A stretch of 64,000 nucleotides of DNA from Candidatus Melainabacteria bacterium (lineage in GTDB: Bacteria; Cyanobacteriota; Vampirovibrionia; Obscuribacterales; Obscuribacteraceae). Where the stretch lies: positions 1,550,001-1,614,000 of the forward strand of contig CP064963.1 of the NCBI GenBank assembly GCA_016699165.1. Reading direction: 5' to 3'. The position numbers and the translations under genes were made by a program. A model generated the notes under the pieces. It did not search any database, was not told the DNA's origin, and was given only the letters and a program-made list of their open reading frames with translations. The stretch's first letter is position 1; every line of letters starts with the position of its first letter. This document shows, piece after piece, positions 10,545-19,196 of this stretch.

Positions 10545-12115
10545 TACGGGACCAGACATATTTCAAACAAGAAATAAAAGCATGGTGCTTGCTAGCTTTT
10601 TTCGGAAGTCTTTTTGGACTTATTGCTCCTGGTTTTGAGCAATGGTATCTAGCCTGGATTGGTCTTGTACCTCTTTTGTTTTGCATCTGTCAAAGCAACT
10701 ATCCACCTCAAGCATTCTATCGCGGCTTGATTTTTGGCTACGCTTACAATCTTGTATATGTGGGATGGATTTTGCAATTTAGTCCAATTGTCTGGCCAGA
10801 AAATATTCGCTCACTGTATCTGTTAGCAAACACCAGTGCATGGATTTTATACTCGCTTCAGCAAGGCACTCTATTTGGTGCATTTGCATTTTTAATGCGT
10901 TGGATTCCGCTTACAGGCGGAATACTTGCCATTAAAGATCATGGCACCTGGCGTCTTCCATCTGCTTTGGTTTTGCCTTTACTTTGGGTATTGATATTCA
11001 ATAAACTAGCAAACAGTCAAGGATCGATGGCATTACCCTGGAGTTTGATTGAGTATTCACAATATGATTTTGCATCATTTGCTCAAATAGCTTCTGTAAT
11101 TGGTGGCATCGGCATCAGCGCTATTTTAGTGATGACAAATGTTATGGTTGCTTCGCTATTTGCCAACATTTTCAAAAAAGAATTTTTAAAACCGCTTGCA
11201 TTTGCCAATAAGACTTCAAAATTATCAAGTTTATTTTTTGCACAGTGCATCATATTTGGTGCAATCGCTTATGGGCATCTTCACTTGCAAGACGCCAAAG
11301 ATTGCGTCGCAAGATCAAAGGATAACAAGCAAATTTTTTCTATTTTGCAAGGCAATATTCATTTTGCATTCAATCAAGTAAACAGTCTTGATCACTGGAA
11401 CACTTATATGAAACTTGCTTTGCAAAGTCCGCCTGGAGTCTGCATTTGGCCTGAATGGTCTATGCCTATTTCTATAAGTGAATATCCGGGCGTTTTCAAA
11501 GCAATGGATTCTAAAGCCAGACAAAACAATCAAGACTGGATAGTGGGAGCATTAGATTCTGACTCAGACAAAAATTCTTACAACGCATCATGCATGGTTG
11601 GTACCAGCTCGGATCAAAACAAATCGCAAATTGATGTATATCGCAAACAGTGGCTTGTTCCATTTGGCGAATACAGTCCACGCTGGCTTTTAAATTCACC
11701 TTTCGGTGGATTATGCGGAACTCTAACACCCAGGCGCATCGGCTATAAAGCCGCTGATAGCACCACTCTTTTTACCAGTAAGCAAAATAAAATAGTGCCT
11801 CTAATTTGTTGCGAGTTGATATCGCCAGAATTAGCTAGCCGAGGCACTCGCGCTGGTGGTGGCATTCTTGTAGACTGCAGTAACACCATGTGGTTCCAGA
11901 CTAAATTACTGGGCGAACAATCATTTGCAGTATGCGCTATGCGCGCAATTGAAAATCATCGTTATTTTGTTTTTGGCACAAGTATTGGACCAAGCGCATT
12001 TATAGATTGGCACGGCAAAATTCTAAGCCAGACACCAAGAGATAAATCATGCACGCTAACTAGTGAAATTTTTTACGACCGGCATCTGACCCCATTTTCC
12101 AGGTGGTTTAGATGA
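10541..12115 (+). CDS. lnt: Apolipoprotein N-acyltransferase
   Basis: A 524-residue inner-membrane enzyme that adds the third acyl chain to the N-terminal cysteine of lipoproteins. The N-terminal half carries about six to seven membrane helices; the C-terminal half is a carbon-nitrogen hydrolase domain. The Glu-Lys-Cys triad is visible as WPEW (Glu about 305), YRKQWLVPFGEY (Lys about 368) and LICCELI (Cys about 424), although the order and spacing are by eye. I chose the ATG at 10541, which overlaps the previous TGA as ATGA; a longer frame from 10484 would run inside the upstream gene. The stop overlaps the start of the LptF/G-like gene. Its presence supports an outer-membrane bacterium with triacylated lipoproteins. 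Confidence 0.9.
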   Translation: MIRDQTYFKQEIKAWCLLAFFGSLFGLIAPGFEQWYLAWIGLVPLLFCICQSNYPPQAFYRGLIFGYAYNLVYVGWILQFSPIVWPENIRSLYLLANTSAWILYSLQQGTLFGAFAFLMRWIPLTGGILAIKDHGTWRLPSALVLPLLWVLIFNKLANSQGSMALPWSLIEYSQYDFASFAQIASVIGGIGISAILVMTNVMVASLFANIFKKEFLKPLAFANKTSKLSSLFFAQCIIFGAIAYGHLHLQDAKDCVARSKDNKQIFSILQGNIHFAFNQVNSLDHWNTYMKLALQSPPGVCIWPEWSMPISISEYPGVFKAMDSKARQNNQDWIVGALDSDSDKNSYNASCMVGTSSDQNKSQIDVYRKQWLVPFGEYSPRWLLNSPFGGLCGTLTPRRIGYKAADSTTLFTSKQNKIVPLICCELISPELASRGTRAGGGILVDCSNTMWFQTKLLGEQSFAVCAMRAIENHRYFVFGTSIGPSAFIDWHGKILSQTPRDKSCTLTSEIFYDRHLTPFSRWFR

Positions 12116-13233
12116 TCGGAATTTTTAAGACTCTAGATAGATATTGTTATACTCAGTTTCTGACTCTCTTAGCATTTGGTACCAGTTTACCGGCGGGACT
12201 GCTTCTATTCACCGATGAGATGCAGCGAATGATGCAATACGTGCGTGATTTTGGTTGCCCAATCGATATTTTCATTTCGATGACGGCACTTCAACTTCCA
12301 GAAATCATTGTGCGTTGTATGCCTGGTGGAGTGCTGGTTGGCACTATGCTTAGTTTGTATTCTATGATTCAAAATAGAGAAATAGTTGCTCTGCTTACAT
12401 CGGGTGTTAGCATGGCGCGCATCTTCAGACCATTTATTATGATTTCTCTTTTTGCCACCACACTATCATTTAGTATCAACGAATTCGTTGTTCCGTCATG
12501 TCTTAAATCAACAATCAATCTGACTATGATTGCAGCAAGCAATCGCGATATTCCATTGACGCGCGGAATCAAAGATTTTAAGGGCTATAAAACAGATGCC
12601 AAAGGTAATGTGGAACAAATATTTTTGGTGGCATCACGCAAAGGCGGCGACCTTACAGATGTGACCTTATTTAATTTAACCGACAAAAAAAATATTCAAA
12701 TCACCGTCGCTCCCAAAGGATTTCTCAAAAGTGACTCCTGGACTTTGTTTAATGGATGTATTTTCAATATCTCTGATGATAAAGCGCTTACTCGCCAGAC
12801 TTCGCAATTCGACAAAATGCAAATTACTCCTCCAGATCAAATTAAAGCGTTCATGCAAAAGAGAGCTCCATACTCCTTTGAGCTAAACACAACTGAACTT
12901 ATTAACTATATTGACTCACTTAAAGCGCAGGGTAAAGTGGTACCACTGACCACAAGACTTGACCTGGCAAGACGTTTTTCCGACCCGCTTGCTTGCATTT
13001 TAATTGCTCTTGCCTGTCTTCCCTTAGTACTTTTGAATAACGTAAGAAGAGCGACCTATAGCGTGGCTTATGGTGCAGTGATACTGGTGGGATATTTCAC
13101 TCTGCGCTCTATAGCCGGAGCACTGGCCTCGAATGCCATAGTGACACCAGAACTAGCTGCATGGATTCCCTCGCTGGTCATTGTCACCATATCTGGTGCG
13201 TTTCTTTTCTTAGTTAAAAACCGTTTAAACTAG
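12112..13233 (+). CDS. LptF/LptG family permease (YjgP/YjgQ)
   Basis: 373 residues with the family layout: two to three N-terminal helices (residues 13-115), a soluble periplasmic beta-rich middle (about 140-270) and three C-terminal helices (about 290-370). In the LptBFGC machine these permeases extract lipopolysaccharide from the inner membrane. The early motif LLFTDEMQRMMQYV and the LARRFSDPLACILIALACLPLVLL segment fit the family. It starts by ATGA overlap with lnt, so the four genes from 8401 form one operon. Sequence alone does not let me say whether it is LptF or LptG; many bacteria outside Proteobacteria have a single member. Confidence 0.85.
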   Translation: MIGIFKTLDRYCYTQFLTLLAFGTSLPAGLLLFTDEMQRMMQYVRDFGCPIDIFISMTALQLPEIIVRCMPGGVLVGTMLSLYSMIQNREIVALLTSGVSMARIFRPFIMISLFATTLSFSINEFVVPSCLKSTINLTMIAASNRDIPLTRGIKDFKGYKTDAKGNVEQIFLVASRKGGDLTDVTLFNLTDKKNIQITVAPKGFLKSDSWTLFNGCIFNISDDKALTRQTSQFDKMQITPPDQIKAFMQKRAPYSFELNTTELINYIDSLKAQGKVVPLTTRLDLARRFSDPLACILIALACLPLVLLNNVRRATYSVAYGAVILVGYFTLRSIAGALASNAIVTPELAAWIPSLVIVTISGAFLFLVKNRLN

Positions 13234-13324
13234 CTCGCCATCAGCTTTCTCTGCACAGAAGAATATTGCGAGTCCGTTACTCTTCTTGATGTCAAGCGAT
13301 ACATTTCGTAGTACAATTTACAGT

Positions 13325-13351
13325 CGTTCACCGATTGTAACTTTGTGAACG
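13325..13351. promoter_or_regulatory. Inverted repeat upstream of the first aquaporin gene
   Basis: CGTTCAC (13325-13331) and GTGAACG (13345-13351) form perfect 7-base arms around a 13-base spacer, 20 bases before the aquaporin ATG and upstream of its AGAGG ribosome site. A TACAAT element lies just before it (about 13311). It could be an operator or a short 5' UTR hairpin; no regulator can be named. Confidence 0.4.
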
Positions 13352-13370
13352 AACAGCAACAGAGGTTAAC

Positions 13371-14102
13371 ATGAGCAAAAAGCTCGTTTGCGAATTTCTA
13401 GGCACAGCCTTCCTTTTAGCCACCGTCGTTGGTTCAGGTTTGCTTGTGAACAACATTGATGCAAGCAACCAAGTTGTCAATCTTCTTTGTGTCGCTGTGG
13501 CAGTGGGCGGAATGCTTTATGCACTCATTAATATGTTTGAGGCTCATTCAAATCACTTCAATCCAATAGTGACTCTGCTTACCGCCGCTCAAGGAAACAT
13601 GAGCTGGAAATGGGTCCTGCCCTTCATCTTAGTTCAGATACTTGGAGCCATGGCAGGGGTGGTGGCAGCCAATGTCATGTTCGAATTGGCGCCTATATCT
13701 ATCGCTTCAGCTTCACGCACCGGTTATGGACAGTGGCTGGCAGAGCTATTCGCTACATTTGGTCTGATTGGAATAATAATGACCACAGGCAAACACAAGC
13801 CATCAGTCGCGCCACAAGCAGTTGTTCTATATATAGTAGGGGCAATTTTCGCCACTTCTTCTACTTGTTTCGCCAACCCGGCTGTCACAATCGCCCGTAT
13901 CTTTACCGAAAGCGGCGCAGGCATCAGAGCGTGTGATGTTCCCGCATTTGTTGTATTCCAGCTGGTGGGCGGCTTTTGCGCCATGGTCTTGTTTGGGTGG
14001 TTGAACGAAAGCGCTGTCAAAGCGAAATCGGCAAAAGAAGTGGAAATCAATCCTATACTTCCCCTGCCGACTCAAAGAGAATTAAGTTCAGCCCTTAATT
14101 AA
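13371..14102 (+). CDS. MIP/aquaporin family channel (AqpS-like)
   Basis: 243 residues with six hydrophobic helices and the two half-helix signatures of aquaporins. The first is HFNPIVT (Asn64-Pro-Ile), a change from NPA to NPI; the second is the canonical NPAVTIAR (Asn169-Pro-Ala, Arg176). The NPAVT-AR form resembles AqpS-type channels linked to metalloid transport in some bacteria, rather than GlpF (from memory). An AGAGG site precedes the ATG. It is monocistronic. A paralogue with the same NPI/NPA pair lies at 25120-25848. Substrate is unknown: water, small neutral solutes or arsenite are possibilities. Confidence 0.85.
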   Translation: MSKKLVCEFLGTAFLLATVVGSGLLVNNIDASNQVVNLLCVAVAVGGMLYALINMFEAHSNHFNPIVTLLTAAQGNMSWKWVLPFILVQILGAMAGVVAANVMFELAPISIASASRTGYGQWLAELFATFGLIGIIMTTGKHKPSVAPQAVVLYIVGAIFATSSTCFANPAVTIARIFTESGAGIRACDVPAFVVFQLVGGFCAMVLFGWLNESAVKAKSAKEVEINPILPLPTQRELSSALN

Positions 14103-14368
14103 GACTCGGACGCACCAGTCCCTTCCTCTTTTTGCTTAACTTCCATTTTGTCCATCATTTCGTCGTTTTTCTTTTGTATAACAAGCAGCTCTTCGTTTTT
14201 AGCGGCTTGCTGCTTTTGAATGACTAATTGTTGTAAGCGAAAGCGCTCTTGTTCTTCATCTCGTCTGCGACGCTCGGCATCTTCTTTGCGGCGGCGCTCG
14301 GCTCTCTCGCGCTCAGTCCGCTCGATAGCCTGTCGCTCCATTTCTTTGCGTCTTTTCTCGTCTGACAT
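14099..14368 (-). CDS. Short, highly charged coiled-coil protein, unknown
   Basis: 89 residues, almost entirely Arg/Lys/Glu/Gln with a continuous predicted coiled coil (about residues 5-80; RRKEDAERRRRDEEQERF is typical). No signal peptide or membrane segment. The stop codon is embedded in a TTAA shared with the convergent aquaporin gene, so the two stops overlap by four bases. Low-complexity charged composition makes homology unreliable. I support it as a gene because the frame is open, ends exactly against its neighbour and lies in an otherwise empty interval; expression is not proven. Confidence 0.5.
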   Translation of the reverse strand: MSDEKRRKEMERQAIERTERERAERRRKEDAERRRRDEEQERFRLQQLVIQKQQAAKNEELLVIQKKNDEMMDKMEVKQKEEGTGASES

Positions 14369-14457
14369 ATCAATCGCCTCATATCAGGAATATTCATAGA
14401 CTGGCTTAATCTATATACCCGGCAAACAAAAACCAAAGACTTATCAAGAGCAAAGAA

Positions 14458-14493
14458 GGCGGACACCCGAAAGTGTCCGCCTGTTTAGCTTTT
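14458..14493. terminator. Intrinsic terminator after osmC-like gene (possibly bidirectional)
   Basis: A perfect 9-base stem, GGCGGACAC/GTGTCCGCC (14458-14466 and 14473-14481), with a 6-base loop. On the minus strand it lies 30 bases past the OsmC stop and is followed by TTCTTTGCTCTTG; on the plus strand it is followed by TGTTTAGCTTTT. Confidence 0.75.
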
Positions 14494-14524
14494 CATTCTA
14501 TTGAACTGTTATGCAGTCTGAAAA

Positions 14525-14962
14525 CTAAGCTTTAGCTGGAGCTTCGAGTTTGGCAGTCATTGTGATTGTGGTGTTCATCAATTTGGAGATAGGGCAGCCG
14601 GTCTTGGCAGCTTCAGCCAATTCATTGAATTTGGCTTCGGTAACGCCAGGAACATGGGCAGCAACTTCTAAGTTGATGCTGGTTACCTCAAAACCGCCTT
14701 CCAATTTGTCGAGAGTGACTGTGGCTGTGGTTTTGACACTGTCGGGAGTGTGTCCAGCTTCGGACAACTTGTGCGAAAGAGCCATCGAGAAGCAACCGGC
14801 GTGAGCTGCAGCAATCAATTCTTCTGGATTTGTGCCTTTGCCTTCTTCAAATCTGGTGCTGAAACTATATTGTGCGCTTTCGAGCACTTTGCTTTCAGTA
14901 GTGATTGTGCCTTTGCCTTCTTTCAGGTTCTTTTGCCATTCGGCAGATGCTTTACGTTTCAT
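14525..14962 (-). CDS. osmC: OsmC/Ohr family peroxiredoxin (OsmC-type)
   Basis: 145 residues, the normal length for OsmC. These cytosolic thiol peroxidases reduce organic hydroperoxides with a pair of redox cysteines, visible here in HAGCFSMAL (Cys57) and TGCPISKL (Cys123). The NPEELIAAAHAGC context is typical of OsmC rather than Ohr. The start ATG is preceded by AGAGGA about 8 bases upstream on the minus strand. It is monocistronic and followed by a strong hairpin terminator. The subfamily choice (OsmC over Ohr) is moderately sure. Confidence 0.88.
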   Translation of the reverse strand: MKRKASAEWQKNLKEGKGTITTESKVLESAQYSFSTRFEEGKGTNPEELIAAAHAGCFSMALSHKLSEAGHTPDSVKTTATVTLDKLEGGFEVTSINLEVAAHVPGVTEAKFNELAEAAKTGCPISKLMNTTITMTAKLEAPAKA

Positions 14963-15155
14963 TGAAAATCCTCTTTAACCAGTTGTTTGACGACACCATA
15001 GTTGTATCGCATTGGCTACTATAATGAAACCCAGTATTACAGAGGGTTTCAACAAATTTTCGGCAAACCAAAGTGCCTGGTCTCAAAACGCCCGCAAGAT
15101 CATATATAAGGAATGCGTCGCTTATATGACTACTTTACAAAAGAGAAAAAAAATT

Positions 15156-15183
15156 TTGACATTCTAAAGAAAACATTGATAAT
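15156..15183 (+). promoter_or_regulatory. Sigma70-type promoter for the metB leader
   Basis: TTGACA (15156-15161) and GATAAT (15178-15183) are spaced by 16 bases, predicting a transcript start near 15190. The gap 14963-15385 has no gene; it holds the osmC promoter side, this promoter and the structured metB leader. Confidence 0.6.
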
Positions 15184-15189
15184 TGATTT

Positions 15190-15356
15190 CATGCAAAACA
15201 GCGCCACCATTTCTAATAAACGAAAGATGCAGATGCGAAAGCCCTCAACAAGAGGGGTCGTTACTGCACACTGTGATTGCTAGGGATAAGTAACCCCGAA
15301 ATCAAATAGTGAAAGTAGCCGCCTCTCTTGTAACGACAAGAGGGCGTTTTTGTTTT
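15190..15356 (+). promoter_or_regulatory. Structured 5' leader of metB-lysC-hom with alternative pairings (attenuator or riboswitch candidate)
   Basis: About 165 bases between a promoter and an intrinsic terminator, ahead of metB. Two exclusive folds are visible. Fold A pairs GGGG..TTAC (15254-15264) with GTAACCCC (15290-15297) and leaves the terminator free to form. Fold B pairs ACAAGAGGGG (15248-15257) with CCTCTCTTGT (15322-15331), and GTCGTTA (15257-15263) could also pair with TAACGAC (15331-15337); both would break the terminator. This is the usual build of a transcriptional riboswitch or attenuator. The SAM-I core (GAUGA, GGCAACC) is not there, nor a T-box sequence, so the class is unidentified. 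The transcript also lacks an obvious leader peptide with repeated Met or Thr codons. Confidence 0.6.
15320..15356 (+). terminator. Intrinsic terminator upstream of metB (attenuator)
   Basis: CGCC-T-CTCTTGT (15320-15331) pairs with ACAAGAGGGCG (15336-15346) around an AACG tetraloop with one bulged T, followed by TTTTTGTTTT. It ends 30 bases before the metB ATG, so read-through must be controlled for the operon to be expressed. Confidence 0.8.
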
Positions 15357-15385
15357 CACTACCGATTTTAGAAGGGTTATTTATC

Positions 15386-16615
15386 ATGTCAAAACAATTT
15401 TCAACACAAAATAAACAAGACTACGGTTTTACAACAAGAGCTATCCATCAGGGTCAAGAAGCTTGCCCGAGCACTGGTTCTTTAATAACACCTATATATC
15501 AAACTTCAACTTTTGTTCAAGACGAATTAGGCAAAAACAAAGGCTATCAATACGCTCGCTCGCACAATCCCACTCGCCAGGCTCTAGAAGAATGTCTGGC
15601 TTCGCTTGAAGGTGCGCGTTTTGGACTAGCTGCAGCATCAGGTCTTGCTGCCGTTTCAATCGTGCTCGACTTGCTCCAGGCAGGCGATCATGTTGTGGTA
15701 GGCGAAGATGTTTATGGCGGCGTGTATCGGCTATTTGAGCGTGTCTTGCGCAAATTCAATTTGAATTTCACTTATATAGATGCGTCAAACTTAGAAGCAG
15801 TAGAAAATGCAATTACACCAGAAACAAAATTGGTTTGGATCGAATCCCCCACCAATCCATTATTGAAATTAGCCGACATAAGAGCTATTGCCGGTATTTG
15901 TCAGCGCCGACGCATCAGACTTTGCGTTGACAATACGTTTGCTACCCCGTATTTTCAACGCCCACTCGAATTAGGCGCAGACATAGTCGTACACAGCACC
16001 ACCAAATATCTGAGCGGACATTCCGACATTATTGGTGGTGCTATTATTTGTGACGACGAAGAATTATTTAGCGAACTGAAATTTTTTCAGAATGCAAGTG
16101 GCGCAGTGCCTGGACCTTTCGATTGTTTTCTGGCCTTGCGTGGCGTGAAAACATTGGCACTACGTTTGCGCGAACACGAGCGCAATGCCACAGCTATTGC
16201 TCGATATTTAGAAAATCATTCACAAGTTGAAAAAGTCTATTTTCCTGGATTGCCGTCACACCCACAATTTGATCTGGCAAAATCGCAAATGGCAGGTTTT
16301 GGTGGCGTGGTGGCATTTGTAGTGAAAGGCGGTCTGGAGGCGGCTCGCACTGTGGTAAACAACACCAGTTTATTTCAGTTGGCTGAGTCTCTAGGCGGAG
16401 TCAAATCACTCATCTGCCATCCTGCCACGATGACGCATGCCCCTATTCCAAAAGAAGTGCGTGAGCCGTTAGGCATAGTCGATGGACTGATTCGTTTGTC
16501 TGTCGGTATCGAAGAAAGCAAAGACCTTTTAGCCGATCTCGAATTTGTTTTAAGTTTATGTTCGAATCAAACACAACAAGAATCACAATCACAAGTGCCT
16601 GTAGCGGCACAATAA
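15386..16615 (+). CDS. metB: Cystathionine gamma-synthase/lyase family PLP enzyme
   Basis: 409 residues of the trans-sulfuration PLP family. The PLP lysine is Lys207 in HSTTKYLSGHSDIIGG, and the N-terminal YARSHNPTR and ASGLAAVS elements are typical. In methionine synthesis it would join an activated homoserine with cysteine to make cystathionine; a lyase or direct sulfhydrylase activity cannot be excluded. I chose the ATG at 15386 with GAAGGG 9 bases upstream; a longer frame from 15350 would start inside the terminator hairpin. It is followed 17 bases later by lysC and then hom, which favours a biosynthetic (metB) over a catabolic role. Expression is probably gated by the leader. Confidence 0.85.
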   Translation: MSKQFSTQNKQDYGFTTRAIHQGQEACPSTGSLITPIYQTSTFVQDELGKNKGYQYARSHNPTRQALEECLASLEGARFGLAAASGLAAVSIVLDLLQAGDHVVVGEDVYGGVYRLFERVLRKFNLNFTYIDASNLEAVENAITPETKLVWIESPTNPLLKLADIRAIAGICQRRRIRLCVDNTFATPYFQRPLELGADIVVHSTTKYLSGHSDIIGGAIICDDEELFSELKFFQNASGAVPGPFDCFLALRGVKTLALRLREHERNATAIARYLENHSQVEKVYFPGLPSHPQFDLAKSQMAGFGGVVAFVVKGGLEAARTVVNNTSLFQLAESLGGVKSLICHPATMTHAPIPKEVREPLGIVDGLIRLSVGIEESKDLLADLEFVLSLCSNQTQQESQSQVPVAAQ

Positions 16616-16632
16616 CCAAAGGAGACAAGGAA

Positions 16633-17892
16633 ATGCGCGTCATTCGTCAAAACGAAATTAGTGTTCTCAAATTCGGAGGCACTTCCGTCAAGACACCCTC
16701 AAGAATGAAAAATGTAGCTGAGATAGTTGCAAAATGCGCTTCGGGCTCTAAGGTTATTGTGGTGGTATCGGCTATGGGACACCATACCGATGAGTTGGTC
16801 AATCTGGCAGCAGAGTGTTCAAATAATCCAATTCAAAGAGAAATGGATGTTCTGCTCGCTACAGGTGAGCAACAATCGATTGCACTCTTGAGCATTGTAT
16901 TGAACGACCTGGGCGTCAAAACCCGCTCATTCACTGGTGCTCAGCTTGGAATAATCACCGAATCTAATTTTGGAAACGCCGAAATTCTGCAAATCAACCG
17001 CAAAAGAATCGAATCTGCTCTAGACGAATATCAAGTGATAGTTGTGGCAGGATTCCAGGGTGTCACCACCGATGGGGACATAACAACTCTTGGTCGTGGT
17101 GGCTCAGATACATCTGCAGTTGCACTGGCTGCGGCAATTGGTGCCCAGACTTGTGATATCTTCACTGATGTAGACGGAATTTACACCGCGGATCCAAACA
17201 AAGTGGCATCTGCCACCATGTATGAGCAAATTGGATACACCGAATGTCTAGAGCTTGCTCTAAACGGTGCTCAAGTCATTCATCCTCGCGCTGTGCGTCT
17301 GGCTCAAAACAATGGCCTAGCTATTCGAGTTCGCAATACTTTCAATCCTGAAAATTTGGGCACTCTAATCAATGGCTATCAGAGCCAGTCAGAAATTGCT
17401 GGGATCACAACAAGTTCTGGATTTGGCACAGTTGATTTAACGCTTGAAACTCAACAATCTAACTGGGAGCCAGTAGTGCGTGAACTGTGCGGACATGTTC
17501 AGTACATAGGTAGTAATTCAAAAGAGCGAACTGGTGATAATTTGCCTTCGTTGACTCTGGCGTTTGGCGGTGTGAGCGAAAATACATTTAGCGAACTTGC
17601 CACCACTATTGCTCGAGCACTGCCTATTAGAAACTTGAACTGGAGTGAAATTCTAGATCGAGTAACAGTCGTTTATTCCCCCGATTGCTCATCGGTCGGT
17701 CCATACATGAAAGAGCGAATGCGAAGCATCCTGAGCGATGCCAACATAGAAATAAAGTTTGTTCAAGCAACTAAAACATCTATGTCATGCCTTATTGCAT
17801 CAAACAATACAGAGCGAGCGCTTAATTTGCTCCATGAAGGACTGCATGAGTTTGCCATAGAGACAGCAAGACAAAAAGTCTCTATTGCTTAG
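16633..17892 (+). CDS. lysC: Aspartate kinase
   Basis: 419 residues. It phosphorylates aspartate, the first step to lysine, threonine and methionine. KFGGTSV (residues 13-19) is the kinase signature, and GRGGSDTSA and DVDGIYTADPNKV belong to the catalytic amino-acid kinase domain (to about 250). The C-terminal part carries the tandem ACT regulatory region. The ATG at 16633 has AAAGGAGA 8-12 bases upstream. The longer frame starting at 16558 would overlap metB and is not needed. The ACT region is rather divergent in sequence, so feedback specificity cannot be told. Confidence 0.92.
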   Translation: MRVIRQNEISVLKFGGTSVKTPSRMKNVAEIVAKCASGSKVIVVVSAMGHHTDELVNLAAECSNNPIQREMDVLLATGEQQSIALLSIVLNDLGVKTRSFTGAQLGIITESNFGNAEILQINRKRIESALDEYQVIVVAGFQGVTTDGDITTLGRGGSDTSAVALAAAIGAQTCDIFTDVDGIYTADPNKVASATMYEQIGYTECLELALNGAQVIHPRAVRLAQNNGLAIRVRNTFNPENLGTLINGYQSQSEIAGITTSSGFGTVDLTLETQQSNWEPVVRELCGHVQYIGSNSKERTGDNLPSLTLAFGGVSENTFSELATTIARALPIRNLNWSEILDRVTVVYSPDCSSVGPYMKERMRSILSDANIEIKFVQATKTSMSCLIASNNTERALNLLHEGLHEFAIETARQKVSIA

Positions 17893-17922
17893 ACAAAATA
17901 TTTAAACCAAAAGGAAAATTTC

Positions 17923-19194
17923 ATGACTAAAATAGTAGCCGGTCTTATAGGACTTGGCACCGTCGGCAGCGGCGTGGTCGAGCTTCTCAAAAAACAAGAT
18001 TTCATCACCATCAAAACGATAGCGGTCAAAGACCCGAACAAACAACGTCCACAAATTGAAGGCAGCACCATTACATGCAATATCGAAGAAATAGTAAACG
18101 ATCCACAAATTGAACTAGTAATAGAGGTGGCTGGTGGAATTGAGCCAATTTATGAACACCTGAAAAATGCCATTAAAAAAGGCAAACACATAGTCACAGC
18201 CAACAAAAAACTGCTTGCCACCCACGGTCCTGAGTTATTTGCTCTGGCTCAAAAGAATAGTGTGAGGCTTCTATTTGAAGCATCAGTAGCAGGTGGAATT
18301 CCACTAATTTCCACTTTACAAAAAGGACTGCCCGCAAACGAAATACTCTCTGTATGCGGCATTTTAAATGGAACCACCAATTTCATTTTATCCAAAATGA
18401 GTAAAGAAGGCACCGGTTACGACGAGGCTCTAAAAGAAGCTCAAATACTAGGACTAGCTGAATCCGACCCCACTGACGATGTGGAAGGGTTCGATGTTGC
18501 GTACAAACTATGTATTTTATCGGCTCTTTCTTTTGGTCAATTTATCGATCCTATAAGCGTGCAGCGAGAAGGCATCAGTCGCTTAAAAGCAGAAGATGTA
18601 GAAACAGCACGTCGTCTTAATTGTTCACTTAAACTAATCGCTCTTGGAAGACGCGATAACCTCACTGAAAAAATTGATTTGCGAGTACATCCCATCCTTG
18701 TTCCAAATGCTCATTCGCTATCTGGTATTAGTGGTGCTAACAACGCCATAATCATAGAAGGATCAGCTGCAGGGAAAATTTGTCTTTCAGGACCAGGCGC
18801 AGGCAAGCTTCCGACCGCATCGGCAGTGGTTGGCGATGTGATAACTTTGTGCCAAAACAAACATTTGCCGCTTGAGCAAAAATCATTGAAGATAAAGAAC
18901 AAAGAAAATAAGAATAAGAGCAAGAATAAGAAATCGCAATGCGGTTTTAAAAATTATTTACGCCTGGTTTTAGGAGCTTCATCCAAACCAGGCGTTTTAA
19001 TTAGTGCTCTTGCTGCATGCAAAATCATAGCCTTGCAAATAGAGCATGACGGGCTTTTGACTTATACAATGGTTACAGATAGTCAAAGCGACGAGCAAAT
19101 AGACAAGTTCAGAAAAACACTTGAAACATACGATATTAAAGTGGTATCAAGACTGAGAATTCTTGAAGACGAGTCATTTTCACTCACAGCCTGA
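17923..19194 (+). CDS. hom: Homoserine dehydrogenase with Lys/Asn-rich insertion
   Basis: 423 residues. It reduces aspartate semialdehyde to homoserine. The NAD(P)-binding motif GLGTVGSGVVELL is at residues 8-20, followed by the catalytic-domain signature GTTNFIL and SDPTDDVEGFDVAYK. After the catalytic domain, at about residues 320-338 (bases 18880-18945), there is a low-complexity stretch rich in Lys and Asn (KNKENKNKSKNKKSQ) before the C-terminal ACT domain (from about residue 345). AAAAGGAAAA precedes the ATG. It completes the metB-lysC-hom operon. The stop lies 2 bases from the convergent neighbour. Confidence 0.92.
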   Translation: MTKIVAGLIGLGTVGSGVVELLKKQDFITIKTIAVKDPNKQRPQIEGSTITCNIEEIVNDPQIELVIEVAGGIEPIYEHLKNAIKKGKHIVTANKKLLATHGPELFALAQKNSVRLLFEASVAGGIPLISTLQKGLPANEILSVCGILNGTTNFILSKMSKEGTGYDEALKEAQILGLAESDPTDDVEGFDVAYKLCILSALSFGQFIDPISVQREGISRLKAEDVETARRLNCSLKLIALGRRDNLTEKIDLRVHPILVPNAHSLSGISGANNAIIIEGSAAGKICLSGPGAGKLPTASAVVGDVITLCQNKHLPLEQKSLKIKNKENKNKSKNKKSQCGFKNYLRLVLGASSKPGVLISALAACKIIALQIEHDGLLTYTMVTDSQSDEQIDKFRKTLETYDIKVVSRLRILEDESFSLTA

Positions 19195-19196
19195 TC

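Noticed and set aside
15190..15356. SAM-I riboswitch or T-box for the metB leader
   Set aside because: The conserved core bases of SAM-I (GAUGA, GGCAACC) and the T-box sequence (GGUGG) are not present; only the competing-stem design is clear.
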